Shown here: positions 41,177-49,023 of the stretch, one piece after another
Numbering within the stretch: position 1 is the stretch's first letter
Layout of the letters: each line of letters begins with the position of its first letter
Assembly (NCBI GenBank): GCA_026129405.1
Contig: JAHCID010000001.1
Span: forward strand, 1,116,001-1,180,000
From: a bacterium
GTDB lineage: Bacteria > Desulfobacterota > Binatia > DP-6
DNA: 64,000 nt
Reading direction: 5' to 3'
Position numbers and translations under genes: made by a program
The notes under the pieces: generated by a model
The model's input: only the letters and a program-made list of their open reading frames with translations
What the model was told of the DNA's origin: nothing
Database searches by the model: none

Positions 41177-41977
41177 ATGAACGCCCAGGAGTTCCTCGGC
41201 CTCCGCGCCACCCACAACCCGCACCGCTGGGTGTTGCCGGTCGAGCCCGGCGTCTGCGTGCGCTGGGCCGGGTTCCTCTTCGGCGGCTGCGGGCTCGGCG
41301 CCGCCGTGACGGCGCTCGAGGCGGTGACGGGACGCCAGCTCGTGTGGGCGACGGCGCAGTACCTCTCGTACGCGCGGCCGCCCGAGATCCTCGACCTCGA
41401 CGTGACGGTGCCGGTCAGCGGCAAGCACAACACCCAGGCGCGTGCGACCGGTCACGTCGGCGACCGTGAGATCTTCACCGTCAACGCCTCGCTCGGCCGC
41501 CGCACGCTCGACGTGCACGGCACCTGGGCGCGCATGCCGCAGGTGCCGCCGCCCGGCGAGTGCCGGCCGGCGCCGATGATGGACGGCGGTGACCGCACCA
41601 TCCACGCGCGCGTCGAGCTGCGCGTCGCCCTCGGACGCTACGGCGCCGACAAGGACGGCACGCCGAGCAGCGACGGCCGCTCTGCCCTGTGGGTGCGCAT
41701 CCCCGAGGGGCTCGAGACCTCGGCGGCGGCGCTCGCCATCATCGCCGACTGGATGCCGTCGGGCATCAGCCACGCGCTCGGCCGTTGGGCGGGCGGCAAC
41801 AGCCTCGACAACACCATCCGCATCGTCGACGTGTTCCCGTCGGAGTGGATCCTCTGCGACATCCGCGTGCTCGCCATCGAGCACGGCTTCGGCCACGGGC
41901 TGATCCACCTGTGGGGCGAGAACGGGCGGCTGCTCGCGACCGGCAGCCAGTCGTTCATCGTCCGCCTGATGGGCTGA
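41177..41977 (+). CDS. Acyl-CoA thioesterase II-like double hot-dog protein, 266 aa
   Basis: Two hot-dog halves resemble TesB-like thioesterases. The first is RWAGFLFGGCGLGAAVTALE (central helix and GG turn) with LVWATAQYLSYARPPEILDL. The second holds ADWMPSGISHALGRWAGGNS-LDNTIRI, with the Asp of SLDN expected near the active site, and WILCDIRVLAIEHGFGHG. It probably hydrolyses acyl-CoA. ATG 41177; a TTGACT box at 41139-41144 lies upstream without a convincing -10. It converges on the flavin reductase gene. Confidence 0.82.
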   Translation: MNAQEFLGLRATHNPHRWVLPVEPGVCVRWAGFLFGGCGLGAAVTALEAVTGRQLVWATAQYLSYARPPEILDLDVTVPVSGKHNTQARATGHVGDREIFTVNASLGRRTLDVHGTWARMPQVPPPGECRPAPMMDGGDRTIHARVELRVALGRYGADKDGTPSSDGRSALWVRIPEGLETSAAALAIIADWMPSGISHALGRWAGGNSLDNTIRIVDVFPSEWILCDIRVLAIEHGFGHGLIHLWGENGRLLATGSQSFIVRLMG

Positions 41978-41985
41978 CGTTCCGC

Positions 41986-42459
41986 CTACTCGGCGACGCG
42001 GCGATAGCGGCCCTGGAAGAAGAGCAGGGGATCGCCGCCGCGGCTCTCGGCGTGGTGCACCTCGCCGATGTGGATCACGTGGTCGCCGCCCTCGTGCGTC
42101 TCGACGATGCAGCACTCGAGATGCGCGAGCGTGCCCTCGAGGATCGGCACGCCGTTCTGGTTCGTCGCGTACGGCAGGTCGCCGAACTTGTCGCCGCCCG
42201 ACTTGGCGAACTTCGTCGAGATCGCCTCCTGGTGCTCGCCGAGGATGTTCACGACGAAGCACTTCGAGTCGAGGAAGTGCGGATGCGTCTCGGCCTTCTT
42301 GTCGATGCAGATGAGCAGCAGCGGCGGCTCGAGCGAGAGGGAGCTGACGGCGTTCGCGGTGAGGCCGTAGGGCCGGCCGTGCGCGTCGCGCGTCGTGAGC
42401 ACGGTGACGCCGGTCGCGAACAGCCCCATCACGCGACGCAGCTCCTGCGGATCGAACAT
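41986..42459 (-). CDS. Flavin reductase-like FMN-binding protein, 157 aa
   Basis: Member of the flavin reductase domain family, which supplies reduced flavin to two-component monooxygenases. LRRVMGLFATGVTVLTTRDA, GLTANAVSSLSLEPPLLLIC and SKCFVVNILGEHQEAIS are hallmarks, with GDHVIHIGEVHHAE near the end. The only other flavin-type candidate in the window is the LLM protein at 31847, but that one is exported, so its partner is unknown. The promoter at 42468-42496 leaves an eight-base leader. Confidence 0.92.
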   Translation of the reverse strand: MFDPQELRRVMGLFATGVTVLTTRDAHGRPYGLTANAVSSLSLEPPLLLICIDKKAETHPHFLDSKCFVVNILGEHQEAISTKFAKSGGDKFGDLPYATNQNGVPILEGTLAHLECCIVETHEGGDHVIHIGEVHHAESRGGDPLLFFQGRYRRVAE

Positions 42460-42467
42460 GGGGCCCG

Positions 42468-42496
42468 GGGGTAACCGCCGGGGTCGGCGGGGTCAA
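42468..42496 (-). promoter_or_regulatory. Promoter of the flavin reductase gene
   Basis: On the minus strand TTGACC (42496-42491), 17 bases, TACCCC (42473-42468), eight bases to ATG 42459. Confidence 0.55.
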
Positions 42497-42609
42497 GACG
42501 CACGGCCCGAAGGTCGTAGGCGGGAAGGCGACGGAAGTCGATTTGTAGACTCGGCCCGCGTCGCAGGTGCCGGGGCGGGAATTTTCTCCGCGCTCCGGAC
42601 GTCGATCGG

Positions 42610-42625
42610 TGGCACACGGCTTGCG
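42610..42625 (+). promoter_or_regulatory. Sigma-54 type promoter of the receiver-like gene
   Basis: TGGCAC, five bases, TTGCG. GG (42611-42612) and GC (42623-42624) are 12 apart and the -24 block is complete. Start near 42635. An AT-richer stretch (GGGAATTTTCTCC) lies about 30 bases upstream, where an activator or IHF might bind. Confidence 0.6.
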
Positions 42626-42684
42626 CTCGAGGCGGTCGCGACCCGGGGCGCGAGCCGGGAGCGCAGTCGACAAAGGAGATGCTC

Positions 42685-43083
42685 ATGGAGATCGTGCGCG
42701 GCACCCCCGAGCCGCGCGTCCTCGTGGTCGAGCCCGATCGCGTCCGGCGCGCGTCCCTGATCGGCGTCCTCGGCGCCGCCGGTTGCCTCGCCGAGGGCGT
42801 CGAGACCGCCGGCGACGCCCTGGCGTTCTTCCGCGGCGGCGGGGCGGCCGAAGCGGTCGTCCTCGATCCCGAGCCGACCTCCGAAGCCCACGACGTCACG
42901 GGCAGCGGCGATCGATGGGTCGTGGCCGTGCTGGAGCGCGCGCCGACCGTGGTCTACTCGCCGCGTCCCGGCACGCAGCGGCGGGCGCGCCGGCTCGGCG
43001 CGACGAGGGTGGTCGACAGCGTCCCCGCCGTCCTCGATCAGCTCGCGCGCATCGTGACGGTGCCGGGGCGGGCCGCCGCGTAG
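42685..43083 (+). CDS. Degenerate response-regulator receiver-like protein, 132 aa
   Basis: A single receiver-like fold: VLVVEPDRVRRASLIGVLGA (acidic pocket reduced to Glu-Pro-Asp), AEAVVLDPEP with the candidate phospho-acceptor Asp, APTVVYSPRPGTQRRARRLG and ATRVVDSVPAVLDQLARI as last strand and helix. No output domain. The canonical Thr/Ser and Lys of receivers are not evident, so phosphorylation is uncertain. AAGGAG at 42673-42678 fits ATG 42685 (six-base spacing) and not ATG 42679, which it abuts. A sigma-54 element precedes it. Confidence 0.7.
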   Translation: MEIVRGTPEPRVLVVEPDRVRRASLIGVLGAAGCLAEGVETAGDALAFFRGGGAAEAVVLDPEPTSEAHDVTGSGDRWVVAVLERAPTVVYSPRPGTQRRARRLGATRVVDSVPAVLDQLARIVTVPGRAAA

Positions 43084-43084
43084 A

Positions 43085-43924
43085 TCACGCGCGGCGGCGC
43101 GGCGGACCGAGCAGCCACTGCTCGTCGGCCGGCTCGCGCCACCAGCCGCCGGCGGCGTGCGTGCCGCCGTCGACGTGGAGCGTGACGCCGGTCACGTAGC
43201 GCGCGAGGTCGGAGGCGAGGAACACCGCGGCCCCGGCGAGGTCGTCGGGCGACCCCGCGCGTCCGAGGGGGATCATGTGCGGCCAGCGCGCCTGCTCCTC
43301 GGCCGGCACCATCGCGGCGAGCCCCTCGGTGAGGCAGATGTCCGGCGCGAGCGCGTTCACGCGGATGCCGTGCGGGCCGAGCTCGACCGCTGCCGTGCGC
43401 GTGAAGCTGACCACGCCGGCCTTGGCCGCTGCGTAGGCCGCGTAGCCCGGCGCGGCGCGCATCGCCTCGATCGTGACCACGTTGACGATGCTGCCGCCGT
43501 GGCCGGTCGCCGCCATATGGCGCGCCGCGAGCTGGGTCCCGGCGAGCACGGTCTTCAGGTTGAGGCGCAGCAGCGCGTCCCAGCCCTTCTCACCGCTCTC
43601 GAGGAACGGCTGGTGGAACGTCCCGCCTGCGTTGTTGACCATGACGTGGAGCGCGCCGAAACGGGCGACGGTGGCGTCGAGCGCCGCGTGCAGGGCGTCG
43701 CCGTCTCGGACGTCGACCGGGATCGCGATCGCCGTGCCGCCCGCTGCGCCGATGGCGTCGGCGGTGCGCGTCGCGGTGGCGGGGTCGCGCTCGAGCACGA
43801 CGACGGCAGCGCCGAACGCCGCGAAGGCGCGGGCGATGCCGGCGCCGATCCCGGCCCCCGCACCGGTGATGGCGGCGACGCGGCCGGCGAGCGAGACGGC
43901 GGTGGGATCGAGCGCGCCGGGCAT
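43085..43924 (-). CDS. Short-chain dehydrogenase/reductase, 279 aa
   Basis: Classical SDR: AAITGAGAGIGAGIARAFA (cofactor loop), VDVRDGDALHAAL, NNAGGTFHQPF and the YAAYAAAKAG Tyr-x3-Lys site, ending with GVTLHVDGGTHAAGG. The position of the catalytic Ser (usually NISS) reads NVVTIEA, so Thr may replace it. The Asp in VDV and the Glu-Arg after strand 2 (VVVLERD) suggest NAD preference. ATG 43924 is two bases after the stop of the split-barrel gene, so they form an operon. Substrate unknown. Confidence 0.9.
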   Translation of the reverse strand: MPGALDPTAVSLAGRVAAITGAGAGIGAGIARAFAAFGAAVVVLERDPATATRTADAIGAAGGTAIAIPVDVRDGDALHAALDATVARFGALHVMVNNAGGTFHQPFLESGEKGWDALLRLNLKTVLAGTQLAARHMAATGHGGSIVNVVTIEAMRAAPGYAAYAAAKAGVVSFTRTAAVELGPHGIRVNALAPDICLTEGLAAMVPAEEQARWPHMIPLGRAGSPDDLAGAAVFLASDLARYVTGVTLHVDGGTHAAGGWWREPADEQWLLGPPRRRA

Positions 43925-43926
43925 CG

Positions 43927-44373
43927 CTAGTTCGCCGTGTAGCCGACCAGCACGCGCTCGCCGCTCTTGAAGCCTTCCTCGAAGCCCTTGGCGTGGTTCG
44001 CCCATCCCGCGGGGTACTTCTTCGCGAAGGCCTCCATGAGCTGCTTCTCGACGGCGGGGTTCTTCACGAGGGCGCCCGTCGCCTCGAACGCCGTGCCGCT
44101 CGGGTTGCCGATGGCGATGCGCGCTTTCGTGCGCCCGGCCTGGATGCGCTTCACCCGCCACGACGTCGGCCGCGTGCCGACGTAGACCGTGTCGCCGTCG
44201 ACGAAGAACCAGATCTCCGACGGCAGCGACCAGCCGCCGCCCTTCCGCTCGGACTGGATGTAGACGTACTGGGCCCGCTCGAGCTTGTCGTGCAGGGCGG
44301 GGGTGAGCCCGGCCAGGGCGGGCAGGGCGACGAGGAAGGCGGCCAGCAGGGAGAGGCGCAGCGCACGCGGCAT
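43927..44373 (-). CDS. Exported PPOX-like split-barrel protein, 148 aa
   Basis: A signal peptide (MPRALRLSLLAAFLVALPAL) is followed by a pyridoxamine-phosphate-oxidase-like split barrel: AQYVYIQSERKGGGWSLPSE, IWFFVDGDTVYVGTRPTSWR and AFEATGALVKNP, ending in VLVGYTAN. This fold binds FMN, F420 or haem, and an exported version is unusual. Starts with -10 TAGGGT exactly six bases before the ATG. First gene of an operon with the SDR at 43085. Confidence 0.78.
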   Translation of the reverse strand: MPRALRLSLLAAFLVALPALAGLTPALHDKLERAQYVYIQSERKGGGWSLPSEIWFFVDGDTVYVGTRPTSWRVKRIQAGRTKARIAIGNPSGTAFEATGALVKNPAVEKQLMEAFAKKYPAGWANHAKGFEEGFKSGERVLVGYTAN

Positions 44374-44379
44374 GCAGGC

Positions 44380-44409
44380 ACCCTAGCCATCGCCCTCCGA
44401 GCCCAGCAA
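44380..44409 (-). promoter_or_regulatory. Promoter of the PPOX-like/SDR operon
   Basis: On the minus strand TTGCTG (44409-44404), 18 bases, TAGGGT (44385-44380), six bases to ATG 44373. Confidence 0.55.
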
Positions 44410-44481
44410 GGCCCCGTGCTTGACCCTCAAGGGGATCGCGGGCAGGCAGGGACGGTCGCCCATCTCGAAAGGAGACTCTCG

Positions 44482-45342
44482 ATGCGCACCCGTTTCCTCG
44501 CCCTGGCCGCCGTGCTCGGGCTCGCCGCCGCCGTCGGGCCCGTCCTGGCCCAGCAGGCCGGCCTCGATACGGACAAGATCGTCAAGTACTACCGCAAGAA
44601 GAAGAACGTGCCCCCGTCCGTGAACATCACGGTGAAGGACGTGAAGGACGCGCCGCTCAGCGGTGCGAAGCAGGGCACCCTCGAGATGGGCACCGCGCCG
44701 CAGGTTCGCACCGAGCAGTTCATCGCGTCGGCCGACGGCAAGTACGTCATCTTCGGCACCATCGAGGACGTCACGGTCGATCCGTCGAAGGCGGTGATGG
44801 CGAAGATCGACCTGAAGGACCGTCCGTTCCTCGGGCCGAAGGACGCGAAGGTCACCATCGTCGAGTACACCGACTACCAGTGCCCTTTCTGTCTGCGCGG
44901 CTACACCACGCTCGAGGAGAACGTCCTCAAGGACTACGACGGCAAGGTGAAGCTCTACGTGAAGAGCTTTCCGCTCGCCTTCCATCCGTGGGCCGAGCCG
45001 GCGTCGATCGCGCAGGAGTGCGCGCTCCAGCAGGGCAAGACCGACGCGTACTGGAAGCTCTACCACTCGTACTTCGAGAAGCAGAAGGACTTCACGCCGC
45101 AGAACGTGAAGGAGAAGAGCTGGGAGATCCTCGCGCCGATGGGCGTCGACAAGGCGAAGTGGGACGACTGCTACGACAACAAGAAGACCCAGGCGCTGGT
45201 GAAGGCGCAGATGGCCGAGGGCCAGGCGCTCGGCATCACGGGCACGCCGTCGTTCGTGATCAACGGCCGGCTGCTGGTGGGCGCGCAGCCCTTCGAGCAG
45301 TTCAAGGCCGTCATCGACGACGAGCTCGCCAACGCGAAGTAG
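44482..45342 (+). CDS. Periplasmic DsbA/DsbG-like thioredoxin-fold protein, 286 aa
   Basis: A signal peptide (MRTRFLALAAVLGLAAAVGP) is followed by an N-terminal segment of about 100 aa and a thioredoxin domain with the redox pair CPFC (in EYTDYQCPFCLRGY). The cis-Pro loop is GTPSFVING. The N-terminal segment (YYRKKKNVPPSVNITVKDVK) resembles the dimerisation part of DsbC/DsbG-like proteins. It forms or repairs disulfides, fitting the Cys-rich exported proteins at 5586 and 63233. ATG 44482 follows AAAGGAG (44468-44474). A strong hairpin lies downstream. Confidence 0.91.
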   Translation: MRTRFLALAAVLGLAAAVGPVLAQQAGLDTDKIVKYYRKKKNVPPSVNITVKDVKDAPLSGAKQGTLEMGTAPQVRTEQFIASADGKYVIFGTIEDVTVDPSKAVMAKIDLKDRPFLGPKDAKVTIVEYTDYQCPFCLRGYTTLEENVLKDYDGKVKLYVKSFPLAFHPWAEPASIAQECALQQGKTDAYWKLYHSYFEKQKDFTPQNVKEKSWEILAPMGVDKAKWDDCYDNKKTQALVKAQMAEGQALGITGTPSFVINGRLLVGAQPFEQFKAVIDDELANAK

Positions 45343-45379
45343 CCACGGCACGTCGCGAGAGGCGCCCTGACGCCCGCGG

Positions 45380-45409
45380 GGACGGGGCCGGCGATCGTCG
45401 GCCCCGTCC
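45380..45409 (+). terminator. Intrinsic terminator after the DsbA-like gene
   Basis: A perfect 11-bp stem (45380-45390 with 45399-45409) and an eight-base loop, 38 bases after the stop, followed by TTGACG, which doubles as the next promoter's -35. Confidence 0.7.
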
Positions 45410-45439
45410 TTGACGCTTCCCCACGCGCGGCGCTACGCC
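45410..45439 (+). promoter_or_regulatory. Promoter of the GH116/GHMP kinase operon
   Basis: TTGACG, an 18-base spacer, TACGCC and eight bases to ATG 45448. The -35 abuts the upstream terminator stem. Confidence 0.55.
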
Positions 45440-45447
45440 CCCGCGCC

Positions 45448-47937
45448 ATGCCGCGTACCCCCGGGTTCGACCCCGCCACCGGCGCCTACGTCGACACCCG
45501 CGCCGCCCGCGGCTTCCCGCTCGGCGGCATCGGCAGCGGTGGCGTCTCGTTCGAGACCGACGGCGGCTTCGGCGAGCTGCGCTGCCAGAACGACTGGATG
45601 CACCCGCTGCGCGGCGTGCGCGGCGCCTTCCAGGCGCTGTGGACCCGGCCCGGCGGGGTCGCGATGCTGCGCCGCCGGCACGACGGCGAGTACGCCAACG
45701 CCCGTAACGTCGCCGGCACCACGTTCACCGGCACCCTGCCGTCGTTCACGCTGCGCATCGACGATCCGCTACCGGTCGTCCCGGTCGTCTCCGGCTTCAC
45801 GCCGCACGTGCCGCACGACCTGCGCGACTCGACGCTGCCGGCGGCCTCCTTCCGCGTCGCGCTGACGAACCCGGGGGCCGACGCCGCCCCGGCGGCGGTG
45901 CTGCTGTCGTGGGAGAACGTCCTCGGCCGCGGCGGCAGCGGGCACCTCGGGCCCGAGCTGGGGCCGGAGCAGGAGATGCGCGGCGTCCGGCGCCGCGTGG
46001 TGTGGGACAGCGTCGCCGGCAACTGGCAGGAGCCGGCACGGGTCGTTGGCGCACGCGGCGTGCGCTTCCGCACCGACCAGCGCTGGGACGCGCGCTCGCA
46101 CCGCGCGGGCGTGGTCGGCGAGCACCTCCTGCTCGTGGCCGAGGACGACGGCGTCGAGATCACCGTCTGCGACGGCTGGGACGCCGGCGCGGCCGCCGCC
46201 AGCGTCCTCGACGACTTCGCCCTCGACGGCCGTTTGCGCTCGCCGCATCGCGGACGGCGCGGCGCCGACGGCGGCTGGCGCCCCGCGGCCGCGGTCGCCG
46301 CGCGCCTGGTCGTGCCGCCCGGTGCGACGCGCGTGGTGCGCTGGGTGCTGGTGTGGTGGATGCCCGACCACGTCACCGAGCCGTCGTTGTGGCGCCATCG
46401 CGGCGCCGGGCCGCACGACGGCGTCCGCGTCGGCCACGTCTACGAGCGCTGGTTCGACTCGGCCGACGCCGTCGCCGCGCACGTCCTGCGCGAGGAGGCG
46501 CGGCTGGCCGCGGCGTCGGGGGAGCTCGGCGCGGTGTTGCGCGACGGTACGTTGCCGGCATGGCTCGTGCGTCCGCTCGAGAACGCGCTCGACGCGACGC
46601 TCGCCAACACCGTCGTGCCGAAGGACGGCACGCTCTACACGATCGAGGGCGTCGACTGGCACTGGCCGATGGGCGGTCTCACCGGCACGAACGACCAGCG
46701 GCTCGCCGCCCACCCGTACACCGCGACCTTCTTCTCCGAGCTCGACCTGACCGAGCTCGACGCGTTCCGCCGACTCGCCGACGCCCGTGGCGCCGTTCCG
46801 CACGGCAACGGCAACTGCGACCTCGGCCTCGGCACCACCGACGTGCCCTACGGCTGGCCGATGTTCATCAAGGACTTCCTGCCCGCGAAGGAGTGGACCG
46901 ATCTCACGATGTCGCTCGTGCTCCAGGTCGCGCGCCATTGGCGCGTCACCGGCCGGCGCGACGTCCTCGAGCGTTTCTGGCCGGCGCTCCGCCGCGGCAT
47001 GGATTACCTGGCCGGCATCGCGCCGCACGGGGTGCCCGAGGGCGGCACGACGTACGACGTCTGGGACTTCCCCGGCGCCTTCGTTTACACGGCGACGCTC
47101 TACCTCGCGACCTGCGCGGCGATGGAGGACCTCGCGGTGCACATGGAGCCCGCGTGCGCGGCGACGTACGCGGCCCGCCGCGCCGCGTGCCGCCGCGTCG
47201 TCGACGAGGAGCTGTGGGACGCGCGCGGCTTCTTTCGCAGCACGCCGGCGAAGGACACGCTCTTCACCGCGGCGCTCGCCGGCGACTGGGCGGCGCGCTG
47301 GATCGGCCTCGATCCCGTCGTCGACCCGGCGCGGGCGGCGAGCCATCTGCGTCACCAGCATCGCGTGCTGGTGCGTGCGGCGCAGACGGATCCTGCGCGC
47401 CCCGCGCTGCCATGGGCCGAGGCGACGTTCGACGGCGCGCTCGTCGAGCACCCCTTCCGTGCCGGCCTGCCGGCGGGGCAGGAGTTCACCTACGTCTGGC
47501 AGGTGGTCTCCTACCAGGCCTGCGCGCAGCTCTACCTCGGGCTGGTCGACGACGGGCTCGAGACGCTGCGCACGCTCTACGATCGCCTCTGGCTCGAAGG
47601 CTGGGCGTGGAGCGGCGGCCTGCGCGGCGACCCCGAGTCGATCTACATGACGCATCCCGTGGCCTGGGCGATCCCGCACGCGCTGGCGGGCTCCGCGCTC
47701 GACGTGCCCGGCCGCGCGCTGCGCCTCGCGCCGCAGCCGGAGCGGCTGCGCTGTCCCGTGCTGTTTCCGGGGTTCTGGGCGATGCTCGACCGCGCGCCCG
47801 GGCGTGCGACGACGCTCGCGGTCGTGCGCCATTTCGGCGAGCCGGTCGTCGTCGACCGCATAGTCCTCCCGGGCGCGACCCACGACCGGCCCGGGACGGC
47901 GCTCGCGGCGGGCACGCGGCTCGAGCTGCCGGGATGA
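45448..47937 (+). CDS. GH116-like glycosidase (GBA2/glucosylceramidase type), 829 aa
   Basis: The N-terminal beta-domain begins FPLGGIGSGGVSFETDGGFG, the GBA2/GH116 hallmark. An alpha/alpha-barrel catalytic domain follows (about residues 370-780), with DWHWPMGGLTGTND-like loops, TTYDVWDFPGAFVYTATLYL (candidate catalytic region), GQEFTYVWQVVSY and GDPESIYMTHPVAWAIPHAL. The family cleaves beta-glucosides or xylosides including glucosylceramide. No signal peptide, so cytosolic. The stop overlaps the kinase start (ATGA), and release and phosphorylation of one sugar is the natural reading. Confidence 0.86.
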   Translation: MPRTPGFDPATGAYVDTRAARGFPLGGIGSGGVSFETDGGFGELRCQNDWMHPLRGVRGAFQALWTRPGGVAMLRRRHDGEYANARNVAGTTFTGTLPSFTLRIDDPLPVVPVVSGFTPHVPHDLRDSTLPAASFRVALTNPGADAAPAAVLLSWENVLGRGGSGHLGPELGPEQEMRGVRRRVVWDSVAGNWQEPARVVGARGVRFRTDQRWDARSHRAGVVGEHLLLVAEDDGVEITVCDGWDAGAAAASVLDDFALDGRLRSPHRGRRGADGGWRPAAAVAARLVVPPGATRVVRWVLVWWMPDHVTEPSLWRHRGAGPHDGVRVGHVYERWFDSADAVAAHVLREEARLAAASGELGAVLRDGTLPAWLVRPLENALDATLANTVVPKDGTLYTIEGVDWHWPMGGLTGTNDQRLAAHPYTATFFSELDLTELDAFRRLADARGAVPHGNGNCDLGLGTTDVPYGWPMFIKDFLPAKEWTDLTMSLVLQVARHWRVTGRRDVLERFWPALRRGMDYLAGIAPHGVPEGGTTYDVWDFPGAFVYTATLYLATCAAMEDLAVHMEPACAATYAARRAACRRVVDEELWDARGFFRSTPAKDTLFTAALAGDWAARWIGLDPVVDPARAASHLRHQHRVLVRAAQTDPARPALPWAEATFDGALVEHPFRAGLPAGQEFTYVWQVVSYQACAQLYLGLVDDGLETLRTLYDRLWLEGWAWSGGLRGDPESIYMTHPVAWAIPHALAGSALDVPGRALRLAPQPERLRCPVLFPGFWAMLDRAPGRATTLAVVRHFGEPVVVDRIVLPGATHDRPGTALAAGTRLELPG

Positions 47938-48986
47938 CGTCGCTCTTCGTGCCGGGGCGGCTGTGTCTCCTCGGCGAGCACTCCGACTGGGCCGGCGCAT
48001 ACCGGCGTACGCATCCCGCCATCGTGCCGGGCCGTTGCCTCGTCACTGCCACCGACCAGGGCCTCGGGGCCGAGGCCGAGCCGCTCGACGACGCGCTCGA
48101 GCTCGCCAGCATGCTCCCGGACGGCACGCACGCCGAGCCCGTGCGCCTGCCGCTCCGGTCGCTCGCCGACGCCGCACGCGCCGGCGGCTTCTGGAGCTAC
48201 GCGGCCGGCGTGGCGAGCATCGTGCGCGAGCGCTGGGACGTCGGCGGGCTGCGGCTGCGCATCGTCGCGAACGACCTGCCGCTCGGGAAGGGGCTGTCGT
48301 CGTCGGCGGCGGTGTCGGTGCTGGTGGCGCGCGCGTTCGCCCGCACCTGGGGGCTCGACGTCGACGTGCGCGAGGAGATGCGGCTCGCCTACGCCGGCGA
48401 GCGACGTGCCGGCTCCGCCTGCGGCCTCATGGACCAGGTGTGCGCGTTCGGCCGGCGCACGACGCGGCTCGACTTCGACGGCGCCGCCTTCGACGTGCGG
48501 CCGATCCCGGTCGGCGCGCCGTTGCACCTCCTCGTCGTCGACCTCCGCGCCGCGAAGGACACGCGCCGCATCCTCGCCGATCTGAACGCCTGCTACCCCG
48601 CGGCGCCGGGCACGCTGGCCGCCGGCGTGCGCGACGCCCTCGGCCCGGGCAACCTCGACCTCGTGGAACGCGCCGAGGAGGCGCTCGCGGCCGGCGACGC
48701 CGCCGCGCTCGGCGCGACGATGGCCGAGGCGCAGGCGCTCTTCGACGCTCGGGTCGCGCCGGCGTGTCCCGAGCTGCGTGCGCCGCGTCTGCACGCGGTC
48801 CTGGAGCACCCGGCCGTGACCGAGCTCGCGTACGGTGGCAAGGGCGTCGGCTCCCAGGGCGACGGCTGCGCCCAGCTCGTCGCCCGCGACCCGGCGGCCC
48901 GCGATGCCCTCGCCGCACGCCTCGCGCACGACCTCGGCGTCGCCACGCTGCCGCTCACGATGGCCCCAGCGGCGGCCGCCGCTTGA
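47934..48986 (+). CDS. GHMP-family sugar kinase, 350 aa
   Basis: Galactokinase-like small-molecule kinase. Motif 1 is PGRLCLLGEHSDWAG (the GRxxLxGEHxD sugar-binding motif). Motif 2, the ATP loop, is LPLGKGLSSSAAVSVLVA. Motif 3 is GGKGVGSQGDGCAQLV. CGLMDQVCAFG supplies the catalytic Asp. The sequence fits galactokinase or L-arabinokinase-like enzymes; the sugar is unknown. ATG 47934 overlaps the GH116 stop, so translation is coupled and the sugar may be the one released by that glycosidase. Confidence 0.86.
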   Translation: MTSLFVPGRLCLLGEHSDWAGAYRRTHPAIVPGRCLVTATDQGLGAEAEPLDDALELASMLPDGTHAEPVRLPLRSLADAARAGGFWSYAAGVASIVRERWDVGGLRLRIVANDLPLGKGLSSSAAVSVLVARAFARTWGLDVDVREEMRLAYAGERRAGSACGLMDQVCAFGRRTTRLDFDGAAFDVRPIPVGAPLHLLVVDLRAAKDTRRILADLNACYPAAPGTLAAGVRDALGPGNLDLVERAEEALAAGDAAALGATMAEAQALFDARVAPACPELRAPRLHAVLEHPAVTELAYGGKGVGSQGDGCAQLVARDPAARDALAARLAHDLGVATLPLTMAPAAAAA

Positions 48987-49023
48987 CGGCGCGCCGGACC
49001 ACGTCGCCGCGGCCGGCGGGATC

